Assembly: GCA_047611425.1 (NCBI GenBank)
Contig: JBLFWJ010000034.1
Location: 1 to 22,056, forward strand
Direction: 5' to 3'
DNA from: JBLFWJ01 sp047611425
Lineage (GTDB): Bacteria; Bacteroidota; Bacteroidia; UBA10329
DNA length: 22,056 bases
Shown here in pieces: positions 1 through 6,608 of the stretch. Made by a program: the position numbers and the translations under genes. Positions within the stretch are counted from its first letter, which is position 1; each line of letters starts with the position of its first letter. The notes under the pieces are model-generated. The model did not search any database. It was not told where the DNA came from and worked only from the letters and a program-made list of their open reading frames with translations.

Positions 1-163
1 TCAGAATGGAGACCCTTCGTTCCTCAGGGAAACAAACGAAGATCTCGAACCTTGCTGCTTGCTTCGCTGACGAAGGAAGCGTCTCACTATTTGAATTTAT
101 AACGAGTTTATTTTTCATTTTTCTAACGAATAGAGCTTAGTGGCAACTTTACGGACTATCATT
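1..163 (+). mobile_element. MITE-like element, right-hand 163 bp (left end lies before the window)
   Basis: Bases 1-163 match bases 6198-6360 with no gaps and only three differences (positions 100, 117 and 146). The right end, 141-163, is the exact reverse complement of the left end of the full copy (6140-6162), so both belong to the same short inverted-repeat element. Inside, 9-27 and 67-85 form an imperfect 19-bp hairpin with three mismatches, starting GAGAC and ending GTCTC. It has no coding capacity. The base pair after the element is AA, whereas the full copy is flanked by TA on both sides. Confidence 0.85.
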
Positions 164-375
164 AAATATAAATGTTGGTGTCAGTTGAGAAATTTCTCGT
201 GAGCGAAGCTGAACTGAGACTCGACTGGAAGGTGTTTCACCATGCTTATAAAGCACTTCTAATCTTGGCTCTATAGAGTCTTCAAATCTAACTTGACTCA
301 TCTAGAAGTCCATTGCAAATAGCTCATGGAGTTCTCATGCTCTGCCGGGACATTTCAAAATCATAGAAATAAGCA
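164..375. other. Non-coding stretch between MITE and rplS terminator, with small palindromic repeat
   Basis: No credible gene is visible here. The only structure is at 181-217: a perfect 12-bp palindrome GAGAAATTTCTC (187-198) enclosed by TCAGTT (181-186) and AACTGA (212-217). The wording, with GAGCGAAG followed by CTGAACTGAGACTCGAC, resembles the short REP-like sequences often seen between genes in flavobacteria. That resemblance is from memory and was not tested. Confidence 0.3.
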
Positions 376-412
376 TAAAAAAAGCCCCAACCAGTTAAGG
401 TCGGGGCTTTCA
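376..412 (-). terminator. Rho-independent terminator of rplS
   Basis: AAAGCCCC (381-388) pairs with GGGGCTTT (403-410), and the stem extends inward past one mismatch through ACC/GGT (390-392 with 399-401). Read on the minus strand the hairpin is followed by a run of seven Ts (complement of 377-383). It lies about 20 bases after the rplS stop codon. Confidence 0.85.
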
Positions 413-430
413 AAATTCCTGAAATCGGAA

Positions 431-778
431 TTACATTCTCTTTTCTGTGATACGAGCTTTCTTACCAGTCAAGCCTCGCTGATAGAAGATTTTCGCTCTA
501 CGCACTTTACCGTGCTTAATTACAGTGATTGAAGTAAGGTTGGGATTTGAAAGACTGAAAATTCTTTCAACACCAATTTCACCTGACATTTTTCTAATTG
601 TGAAAGTCTCAGTAGCACCAGAACCTTTACGTTGTAGAACCACACCTTGAAACTTCTGAGGACGAGTCTTAACTCCCTCCTTAATCATATACTCAACGAT
701 AATTGTGTCTCCTGCTCCAAACTTAGGGCAATCCAATATCGTGTTATCAGCCTTTACCAAATTTATCAACTCGTCCAT
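431..778 (-). CDS. rplS: 50S ribosomal protein L19
   Basis: Ribosomal protein L19 of the large subunit, located at the 30S-50S interface in known ribosomes. The 115-residue product starting MDELINLV has the usual family length. It shows the L19 pattern: an early F-G-A-G-D-T-I turn, the FQGVVLQRKGSG segment, FTIRKMSGEIGVER, and a basic C-terminus with KVRRAKIFYQRGLTGKKARI. An upstream in-frame ATG at 814 would add 12 residues (MHAQNQGKNTTI) unlike L19, so the start at 778 is preferred. It stands next to trmD, a very common bacterial pairing. A strong terminator follows immediately. Confidence 0.97.
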   Translation of the reverse strand: MDELINLVKADNTILDCPKFGAGDTIIVEYMIKEGVKTRPQKFQGVVLQRKGSGATETFTIRKMSGEIGVERIFSLSNPNLTSITVIKHGKVRRAKIFYQRGLTGKKARITEKRM

Positions 779-811
779 AATAGTGGTGTTTTTCCCTTGA
801 TTTTGGGCGTG

Positions 812-819
812 CAATATTA
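812..819 (-). promoter_or_regulatory. Possible rplS promoter -7 element
   Basis: On the minus strand this reads TAATATTG, one base from the Bacteroidota TAnnTTTG consensus, 33 bases ahead of the rplS ATG. A TTG lies about 23 bases further upstream, which is somewhat long for the -33 element. Assignment is by pattern only. Confidence 0.3.
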
Positions 820-917
820 CGGATTAATTAATTGAGAAACCTCAATCCAAACGAAATAAATTTTACCAACCCAATTATTTCTGAATTGGCCTGACACTAG
901 CTCATCCGGATGCTTCA

Positions 918-1589
918 TCATTCGAGATTTGGTCGTCTTTCCTCCGTTCGTTTTTCGGATTGTTCCATACGCCATTCTTGAATTTTCGGATCGTTACCAG
1001 AAGTTAGGATTTTAGGGACTTTCCAGCCTTTGTAATCTGCTGGTCTTGTGTATACAGGCGGGGCAAGCATTCCGTCCTGATGGCTATCAAAAAGGGCGGA
1101 GGTCTCGTCCGAAATCACACCAGGAATAAGGCGAATGATGGCATCACAGACTACAGCAGCGGCCAATTCTCCACCCGTCAACACGTAATCTCCAATGGAT
1201 ATTTCCTTGGTAATGAAATGCTCCCGAACACGTTCGTCTATGCCTTTGTAATGACCACACAGAATAATCATGTTACCTTTTGATGATAAATGATTAGCCA
1301 TTGGTTGGTCAAATTGCTCACCATCAGGCGTCATGTAAATCACCTCATCATAATCGCGTTGTTGTTTCAGAGCTGAAATACAACGATCGATTGGTTCGAT
1401 GGTCATGACCATGCCAGCACCGCCACCAAATTGATAGTCATCAACTTTTTTGTGCTTATCGAGCGTGTATTGACGTAGGTCGTGAAATTCAATTTCTACT
1501 AATCCTTTCTCTTGCGCACGTTTTAGAATGCTGTGGCTGAACGGGCCACTTAAAAGCTCAGGATGAATGGTGATGATGTCGAATCTCAT
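918..1589 (-). CDS. trmD: tRNA (guanine-37-N1)-methyltransferase TrmD
   Basis: Methylates N1 of G37 in tRNAs reading CNN and some other codons, using S-adenosylmethionine; this prevents +1 frameshifting. The 223-residue protein is typical in length. It carries the SPOUT/TrmD trefoil-knot signatures: QFGGGAGMVM near residue 53, CGHYKGIDERV at 111-121, SIGDYVLTGGELA at 131-143 and YTRPADYKGW at 180-189. MRFDIITIHPELL is a standard TrmD N-terminus, supporting the start at 1589. It runs in the same direction as rplS with a 139-bp gap. Its start faces bioB across 64 bp, so the two promoters must lie close together or overlap. Confidence 0.97.
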   Translation of the reverse strand: MRFDIITIHPELLSGPFSHSILKRAQEKGLVEIEFHDLRQYTLDKHKKVDDYQFGGGAGMVMTIEPIDRCISALKQQRDYDEVIYMTPDGEQFDQPMANHLSSKGNMIILCGHYKGIDERVREHFITKEISIGDYVLTGGELAAAVVCDAIIRLIPGVISDETSALFDSHQDGMLAPPVYTRPADYKGWKVPKILTSGNDPKIQEWRMEQSEKRTEERRPNLE

Positions 1590-1591
1590 AA

Positions 1592-1626
1592 GTGTGTAAA
1601 AGTAATGATGACGTTGGTCTACACAC
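1592..1626. promoter_or_regulatory. Inverted repeat ahead of bioB, candidate biotin operator
   Basis: GTGTGTAAA (1592-1600) and TCTACACAC (1618-1626) are inverted copies with one mismatch, separated by 17 bases. Aligned to the known BirA operator pattern TGTAAAC...GTTTACA, the halves read TGTAAAA (1595-1601) and GTCTACA (1617-1623) with 15 bases between, close to but not identical with described operators. The position, upstream of the bioB -7 element, suits repression by a BirA carrying a DNA-binding domain. Such a BirA is not in this window, so this is a suggestion. Confidence 0.35.
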
Positions 1627-1641
1627 GTAAAAGGGCCAAGC

Positions 1642-1649
1642 TATATTTG
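1642..1649 (+). promoter_or_regulatory. bioB promoter -7 element TATATTTG
   Basis: A perfect match to the Bacteroidota -7 consensus TAnnTTTG. The nearest upstream TTG is at 1614-1616, 25 bases away, which is longer than usual. Only four bases separate the motif from the bioB ATG, so transcription would begin at or very near the start codon, implying a leaderless or nearly leaderless mRNA. Confidence 0.5.
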
Positions 1650-1653
1650 CAGT

Positions 1654-2760
1654 ATGGCAACAATAAAACACGATTGGACGAAGGATGAGATTTTGGCGAT
1701 TTATAATCGCCCACTTATTGATTTGATATATGAGGCGGCCAAAGTTCACCGTGAGTACAACGACCCTAAGGAAGTGCAGGTGAGTACACTGCTTTCGATT
1801 AAGACTGGTGGTTGTCCTGAGGACTGTTCGTATTGCCCACAGGCGGCTCGCTACCATACCGATATAGAGAAGAATGACTTGATGACGGTGGAGCAGGTGA
1901 GAAGTGCAGCTCAGGATGCGAAAGACGGTGGTTCATCTAGGTTGTGCATGGGCGCGGCATGGCGGAATGTGAAGGACAATGACGAGTTTGATCAAGTGTT
2001 GGATATGGTGAAAACCGTATATGACATGGATATGGAAGTATGTTGTACACTTGGAATGGTAACTGAAAATCAAGCGAAACGCTTGGCTGCTTCAGGTTTA
2101 TATGCCTACAACCACAACATCGATAGTTCGGAAGAATATTACAAAGAGGTAATTTCTACTCGTGGATTTGGAGATAGATTGGAAACCTTGAGCAATGTTC
2201 GTAAAGCGAAATTGACGGTTTGTTCTGGTGGGATTATCGGAATGGGCGAAAGTGCGGAAGACCGTTGTGGAATGCTCCTAACGCTTTCTTGCTTGAATCC
2301 TCATCCTGAAAGTGTGCCTATTAACGGACTTGTTCCTGTTGAAGGAACACCATTGGCAGAACAAGAGATTGTCTCTATCTGGGATATGGTTCGAATGATT
2401 GCGGTTACACGGATTGTGCTGCCAGACACCACTGTTCGTTTGTCTGCTGGAAGAACCCAGATGACAGATGAAGGGCAAGCCTTGTGTTTCTTGGCGGGAG
2501 CAGGTTCTATTTTCGCTGGAGATAAACTACTTACTACCCCAAACCCTGAGTTCAATAAGGACATGGCGCTCTTCAATGCCTTGGGACTTACGCCTAAAGC
2601 ACCTTATAAGAAAGGCGATAAGCCGAAGGTTGATGAAGCTGCTTATAAGACTCGTCCGGAGAATGAAGAGAAGAAAAAATGGTCTCGACCAGGTCATGAG
2701 ATTGAAGCCAATAAAGAGGCCGCATCCAAGGCTAAGCTTGAACGAGCTGCTCAAAACTGA
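1654..2760 (+). CDS. bioB: Biotin synthase BioB
   Basis: Radical-SAM enzyme that inserts sulfur into dethiobiotin, the last step of biotin synthesis. The [4Fe-4S] cysteines are C54, C58 and C61 in GGCPEDCSYCPQ. The [2Fe-2S] ligands correspond to C98 (RLCMGAAWR), C130 (MEVCCTLGM), C190 (VCSGGIIGMGE) and the arginine of VRLSAGRTQM. The radical-SAM barrel covers about residues 40-315 and ends with the usual LLTTPNPE segment. The 368-residue length exceeds E. coli BioB by about 20 because of a charged, lysine/glutamate-rich tail after residue 316. The N-terminal HDWTKDEI is conserved, and there is no other early ATG, so the start is firm. First gene of the biotin operon; 12 bp precede bioF. Confidence 0.98.
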   Translation: MATIKHDWTKDEILAIYNRPLIDLIYEAAKVHREYNDPKEVQVSTLLSIKTGGCPEDCSYCPQAARYHTDIEKNDLMTVEQVRSAAQDAKDGGSSRLCMGAAWRNVKDNDEFDQVLDMVKTVYDMDMEVCCTLGMVTENQAKRLAASGLYAYNHNIDSSEEYYKEVISTRGFGDRLETLSNVRKAKLTVCSGGIIGMGESAEDRCGMLLTLSCLNPHPESVPINGLVPVEGTPLAEQEIVSIWDMVRMIAVTRIVLPDTTVRLSAGRTQMTDEGQALCFLAGAGSIFAGDKLLTTPNPEFNKDMALFNALGLTPKAPYKKGDKPKVDEAAYKTRPENEEKKKWSRPGHEIEANKEAASKAKLERAAQN

Positions 2761-2772
2761 TTCGAATTCAAG

Positions 2773-3903
2773 ATGGATGGGCTCAATGATCTAATCCATA
2801 AACGACTTCAAAAGCTTGAAGATCTAGGTCTTACAAGGCAATTGACAACATCTGAAGGTTTGATTGATTTTAGCTCGAACGATTATCTCGGGGTAAATAG
2901 AAACGAACAGCTTCAGGATAAGATTCGGCAAGCCATAATGGATTCAGAACCCAATTCGGGTTCAACTGGATCTCGCTTGTTAACTGGGAACTCTGCCGCA
3001 ATTTGTGAATTAGAGGAGCAGGTGGCTGCTTTCCATAAGGCAGAATCAGCGTTAATTTTTAATAGTGGCTATTGCGCAAATCTCGGATTGTTCTCAACGC
3101 TTGGGCAACGAGGCGTTACCATTTTATATGATGAACTAGTCCATGCATCTATTCACGATGGAATCAAATTGTCGAAAGCGCAGTCCATTTCGTTTGACCA
3201 TAATGACGTTGAAGACCTCGCAAACAAATTGGAGAATGTCGATGGAGTAGCCATCGTAATTGTTGAAAGTATTTACTCGATGGATGGTGATGAATCACCT
3301 CTAAAATCGATTTCAAATCTTTGTATTAAAAACGGTGCAACATTGATTGTTGACGAGGCGCATGCCATTGGAATGTATGGCGAAAAAGGGGAGGGGAAAG
3401 TGGTTGAATTGGGTCTTGAGAATGATGTCCAAATACGGTTGGTTACCTTCGGGAAAGCAATCGGTTGTCATGGGGCGGCTGTCCTTTGCAATGATCAAAC
3501 GAAACGATATCTGGTCAACTTTTCAAGGTCATTGATTTTCACTACTTCACTGCCAAATCACACCATTTTAGGTGTGAAAACAGTGTATGACATGATGTCA
3601 GTAGGCGGTGTTAATAAATTGAAGTCCAGTGATTTGATTGATTTATTTAAACAATTAATGAAAGGTGTGTCAGGTTTTAGTGATAAAACCTCAAAAAGTC
3701 ATATTCAAGCTGTAATTGTCCCCGGAAATGAAGTAGTACTAGAGGTGTCGGCAAAGTTGAGAGAGTTGGGTTTTGATGTTCGCGCCATCCGTTTTCCTTC
3801 AGTAAAAAAAGGAGCAGAACGACTAAGAATTTGCCTGCATGAATTCAATAACGAGGAGGAGGTTCTAGGATTAACTTCGGCTCTTAGAACGATACTCCTT
3901 TGA
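2773..3903 (+). CDS. bioF: 8-amino-7-oxononanoate synthase BioF
   Basis: PLP-dependent enzyme that condenses pimeloyl thioester with L-alanine to make 8-amino-7-oxononanoate (KAPA), the first step of ring assembly. The 376-residue product belongs to the alpha-oxoamine synthase family. Features seen: FSSNDYLGV at 33-41, GSTGSRLLTGN at 63-73, the PLP-contacting DEAHAIGMYGE at 194-204, and the Schiff-base lysine K228 in TFGKAIGCHGAAV. BioF could be confused with serine palmitoyltransferase or 2-amino-3-ketobutyrate ligase, but its place between bioB and bioD settles the assignment. Its TGA overlaps the probable TTG start of bioD, suggesting translational coupling. Confidence 0.96.
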   Translation: MDGLNDLIHKRLQKLEDLGLTRQLTTSEGLIDFSSNDYLGVNRNEQLQDKIRQAIMDSEPNSGSTGSRLLTGNSAAICELEEQVAAFHKAESALIFNSGYCANLGLFSTLGQRGVTILYDELVHASIHDGIKLSKAQSISFDHNDVEDLANKLENVDGVAIVIVESIYSMDGDESPLKSISNLCIKNGATLIVDEAHAIGMYGEKGEGKVVELGLENDVQIRLVTFGKAIGCHGAAVLCNDQTKRYLVNFSRSLIFTTSLPNHTILGVKTVYDMMSVGGVNKLKSSDLIDLFKQLMKGVSGFSDKTSKSHIQAVIVPGNEVVLEVSAKLRELGFDVRAIRFPSVKKGAERLRICLHEFNNEEEVLGLTSALRTILL

Positions 3904-4514
3904 GCAGAAATTTCTTCATAAGTGGCAATGGAACTGACGTTGGTAAAACGGTTGTTTCGGCTTGCTTGGTTCATGCTTTAAAGGCTGATTATTGGAAACC
4001 AATTCAAGCAGGAGATCTTGAGTTTGGAGATGCCGAAAGGGTCAAAAGTTTGGCTGCGTCAAATTGTCGAGAGTTCCATTCGACAACTTATGGACTAACT
4101 AAACCTATGTCACCGCACGCAGCTGCAGAAATTGATGGAGTTGAAATTCAATTAGATCAAATCCAAATTCCTGAAACTGATAATGACCTGATTATTGAAG
4201 GTGCTGGTGGATTACTGGTTCCATTGAATGAACAACAGACAATAATCAGTCTAGTCGGTCATTTGAATGTGCCGTTGATATTAGTGTGTGGGACCTATCT
4301 TGGAAGTATCAATCACTCATTACTCTCCATTTCTGAGGCAGAACGCAATGGAATTGAAATTGCTGGATTGGTATTCTTTGGTGAGCAGAATGAAGAATCA
4401 GAACGGATTATTTTGAAAATGAGTGGGGCGAAAAAATTAGGAGGTGTTTATCCTCAGGGAAAGATTACTTCAGAGAATATTCATTTGCACAGTCAACAAT
4501 TTCAAAGTTTATGA
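3900..4514 (+). CDS. bioD: ATP-dependent dethiobiotin synthetase BioD
   Basis: Closes the ureido ring of biotin from 7,8-diaminopelargonate, CO2 and ATP. The 204-residue protein begins with a P-loop, GNGTDVGKT (residues 9-17), and has the substrate-site KPIQAG near K33 and the EGAGGLLVPL motif at 100-109, all typical of BioD. The start is a TTG at 3900-3902 that overlaps the bioF stop as TTGA. It gives a seven-residue strand before the P-loop, as in other BioD proteins, and no in-frame ATG occurs before the essential GTDVGKT. The gene ends in an ATGA overlap with bioA. The length is slightly below the 220-240 usual elsewhere. Confidence 0.95.
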   Translation: MSRNFFISGNGTDVGKTVVSACLVHALKADYWKPIQAGDLEFGDAERVKSLAASNCREFHSTTYGLTKPMSPHAAAEIDGVEIQLDQIQIPETDNDLIIEGAGGLLVPLNEQQTIISLVGHLNVPLILVCGTYLGSINHSLLSISEAERNGIEIAGLVFFGEQNEESERIILKMSGAKKLGGVYPQGKITSENIHLHSQQFQSL

Positions 4515-5809
4515 GCAATCAGAAAAGCCTTTCCGAAAGAGATAGAGAAGCTGTTTGGCACCCTTTTACAGCGGTGAGGCAAGACACGCTGAATATTGGG
4601 TTGAAAGGTGGTGAAGGATCATATCTCATTGCTGAGAATGGCGAGCGATACCTAGATGCCATCGGGTCTTGGTGGGTTAACCTTCACGGTCACGCTCATC
4701 CTGATATTTCGAAAGCTGTTGCAGATCAGGCTTCTAAATTGGAGCATGCCATTTTCGCTGGCTTTACGCACGAAGGCGCAGTTGAGCTGGCTGAACGGCT
4801 TTTAAAACACATGCCTGAGGATCATAGCCACATTTTTTATTCGGATAATGGCTCAACAGCAGTTGAGGTTGGGATAAAGCTGGCCATTCAATACTGGTAT
4901 AATCAAGGAGAGAACCGGAAGAGGATTATCGCCATTGATGGCTCATATCATGGAGATACGTTTGGCGCCATGAGTGTTGGTGAACGCGGTGTCTTCACGC
5001 AACCGTTTGATTCTTATCTATTTGAAGTTGATTTCATCGACTTTCCTGAGCAAGGATTGGAGGAAAAGGTATTTGAACAATTCTCCGCTCTCTGCGAAAA
5101 GGGCGATGTGGCTGCATTTGTCTTCGAGCCGTTGGTACAAGGAACCGCAGGTATGCGCGTTTATTCCTCAAAACTATTGGATCGAATGATGGCCAAGTGC
5201 AAGGAGCTGGGAATCATCACCATTGCAGATGAAGTAATGACCGGCTTTGGACGAACGGGTACATTCTTAGCAGTTGATCAAATCAAAAACAAACCTGATC
5301 TTATTGCCCTATCTAAAGGATTAACTGGTGGTTATTTGGCGATGGGAGCTACTTCTTGTGCTTCTTTCTTACGTGAGGCATTCTGGGAAGAAAATGCTGG
5401 TCAGTATCCCGAACGTAGGAGATTTCTTCATGGACATAGCTATACTGGAAATCCTTTGGCCTGTGCAGCAGGGTTAGCCAGTTTAGATCTGACTGAAGAT
5501 TCCTCAACTCAGGAAAACATTGATAGGATTTCTGACGGACACTCAAATTTCAAAATTGATTTTAGTGGCCTAAAAGGTGTGAAGGAGATTCGACACAAAG
5601 GAGTAATACTCGCGGTAGAATTTGAATCCGGGAATGGAGAAGGGTATTTTGATTCTCTTCGAGAGCGATTGTATGATCACTTTATCGAACGAAAAATTCT
5701 CATGCGCCCGTTAGGAAACGTGGCATACATTCTACCGCCATATTGCATTACCAATGAAGAGTTGAAAATGTGCTATGACGCAATTATTGAGTTTTCAGAA
5801 AAAATGTAA
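4511..5809 (+). CDS. bioA: Adenosylmethionine-8-amino-7-oxononanoate aminotransferase BioA
   Basis: Class-III PLP aminotransferase that uses S-adenosylmethionine as amino donor to convert KAPA to 7,8-diaminopelargonate. The 432 residues include WHPFTAV at 16-22 and GSWWVNLHGHAHP at 52-64, both BioA-type. They also include SDNGSTAVEVGIKLA at 111-125, the PLP aspartate D240 in IADEVMTGFGRTG, the Schiff-base lysine K269 in ALSKGLTGGYLAMG, and HSYTGNPLACAAG at 309-321. The ATG overlaps the bioD stop (ATGA), so translation is likely coupled. Its TAA in turn overlaps the ATG of the following broken gene as TAATG. It completes the bioB-F-D-A set. Confidence 0.97.
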   Translation: MSNQKSLSERDREAVWHPFTAVRQDTLNIGLKGGEGSYLIAENGERYLDAIGSWWVNLHGHAHPDISKAVADQASKLEHAIFAGFTHEGAVELAERLLKHMPEDHSHIFYSDNGSTAVEVGIKLAIQYWYNQGENRKRIIAIDGSYHGDTFGAMSVGERGVFTQPFDSYLFEVDFIDFPEQGLEEKVFEQFSALCEKGDVAAFVFEPLVQGTAGMRVYSSKLLDRMMAKCKELGIITIADEVMTGFGRTGTFLAVDQIKNKPDLIALSKGLTGGYLAMGATSCASFLREAFWEENAGQYPERRRFLHGHSYTGNPLACAAGLASLDLTEDSSTQENIDRISDGHSNFKIDFSGLKGVKEIRHKGVILAVEFESGNGEGYFDSLRERLYDHFIERKILMRPLGNVAYILPPYCITNEELKMCYDAIIEFSEKM

Positions 5810-6608
5810 TGTCGATTTCTGTTCTTAAATCTTCTGGTGATCGAGCTCCGTTTGACGAGCGTAAACTCTGTAGGTCTCTAGAACGGTCGGGAGCATCGGC
5901 AGACCAGGGTCATTCAGATTATTACTGAAGTGAGTGCTGGTCTGTTTGGCGGTATCACAACCAAGCAGATATACAAGAAAGCGTTTGGTCTTTTGTGAAA
6001 AGGGTCTTCTGGTCTGGCGGGACGCTACAAACTTCGCAATGCAATTGTAGAGCCTGGCCCAACTGGTTATCCATTCGAGCGATTCATGGGTAGGTTAATA
6101 ACTGAACAAGGATTTGCCGTGAAAGTCGGGATAGTGGTAAATGATAGTCCGTAAAGTTGCCAGCATAAGAAATTTAGTTCTGCCGTAACCTTTTGATTCA
6201 GAATGGAGACCCTTCGTTCCTCAGGGAAACAAACGAAGATCTCGAACCTTGCTGCTTGCTTCGCTGACGAAGGAAGCGTCTCACTATTTGAATTTAGAAC
6301 GAGTTTATTTTTCGTTTTTCTAACGAATAGAGCTTAGTGGCAGCTTTACGGACTATCATTTAACTCTTTTAGCTTGGGCCTATCCCGAAAATGGGAATCT
6401 TAGAGAACGTGTGGATAATGCAGGTCTTTATCCGCTTACCTGCCTGACAACCTTATCCAAGCAGGATAAACGTCCTCTTTTAGGGAAAGACATTGTGCTG
6501 GTAAGGGACATCGTGAATAATCCAAGTAAACTAAATTCATTAGGATTAAATGAGCGTAAGAAGAATCGTATTCTAAAGAATGCGATAGAAATGCTGAGAA
6601 AAACCTAA
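5809..6608 (+). pseudogene. Broken ATP-cone / restriction-endonuclease-like gene, interrupted by a MITE
   Basis: The ATG at 5809 overlaps the bioA stop. Frame 1 reads MSISVLKSSGDRAPFDERKL, an ATP-cone start. One extra base, most simply in GGG at 5907-5909, shifts the reading to frame 2, which continues IITEVSAGLFGGITTKQIYK. An in-frame TGA follows at 5996-5998, then RYKLRNAIVE and GPTGYPFERFMGRLI, up to 6139. A MITE occupies 6140-6360. Frame 3 then resumes as TLLAWAYPENGNLRERVDN and ends MLRKT at 6608. From memory, both ends match Bacteroidota proteins of about 280-290 residues with an N-terminal ATP-cone, a central Mrr-like PD-(D/E)XK nuclease domain and a C-terminal AWDYP segment. The roughly 95 central residues carrying the catalytic D...ExK are missing. 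The gene is dead. Confidence 0.85.
6140..6360 (+). mobile_element. Complete 221-bp MITE inside the broken nuclease gene
   Basis: The ends are inverted repeats: 6140-6162 and 6338-6360 match in reverse complement at 22 of 23 positions, starting AATGATAGTCCG. Each end is bordered by TA (6138-6139 and 6361-6362), which fits the TA target duplication of the IS630/Tc1-mariner superfamily, although two bases are weak evidence. An imperfect 19-bp inner hairpin lies at 6206-6224 with 6264-6282. No open reading frame of note is present, so a transposase must act from elsewhere. Bases 6198-6360 match the element at the window start with three differences, implying recent spread. Confidence 0.85.

Noticed and set aside
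326..532. 68-codon plus-strand frame near the window start
   Set aside because: It runs through the rplS terminator hairpin and into rplS antisense; no protein-like features.
871..889. CCAATT...AATTGG inverted repeat downstream of trmD
   Set aside because: Six-base AT-rich stem without a following T run on the minus strand; too weak to call a terminator.
2468..2794. 108-codon plus-strand frame overlapping the end of bioB
   Set aside because: Out-of-frame reading of the conserved BioB C-terminal half; arginine-rich and without domains.
5810..6140. Possible structured RNA after the biotin operon
   Set aside because: The stretch is explained by protein-coding remnants in frames 1 and 2 with ATP-cone character.
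6411..6608. 65-codon plus-strand frame as an independent small gene
   Set aside because: The reading extends upstream of the ATG to the MITE border with the same protein-like sequence (TLLAWAYPENG), so it is the C-terminal remnant of the broken nuclease gene.
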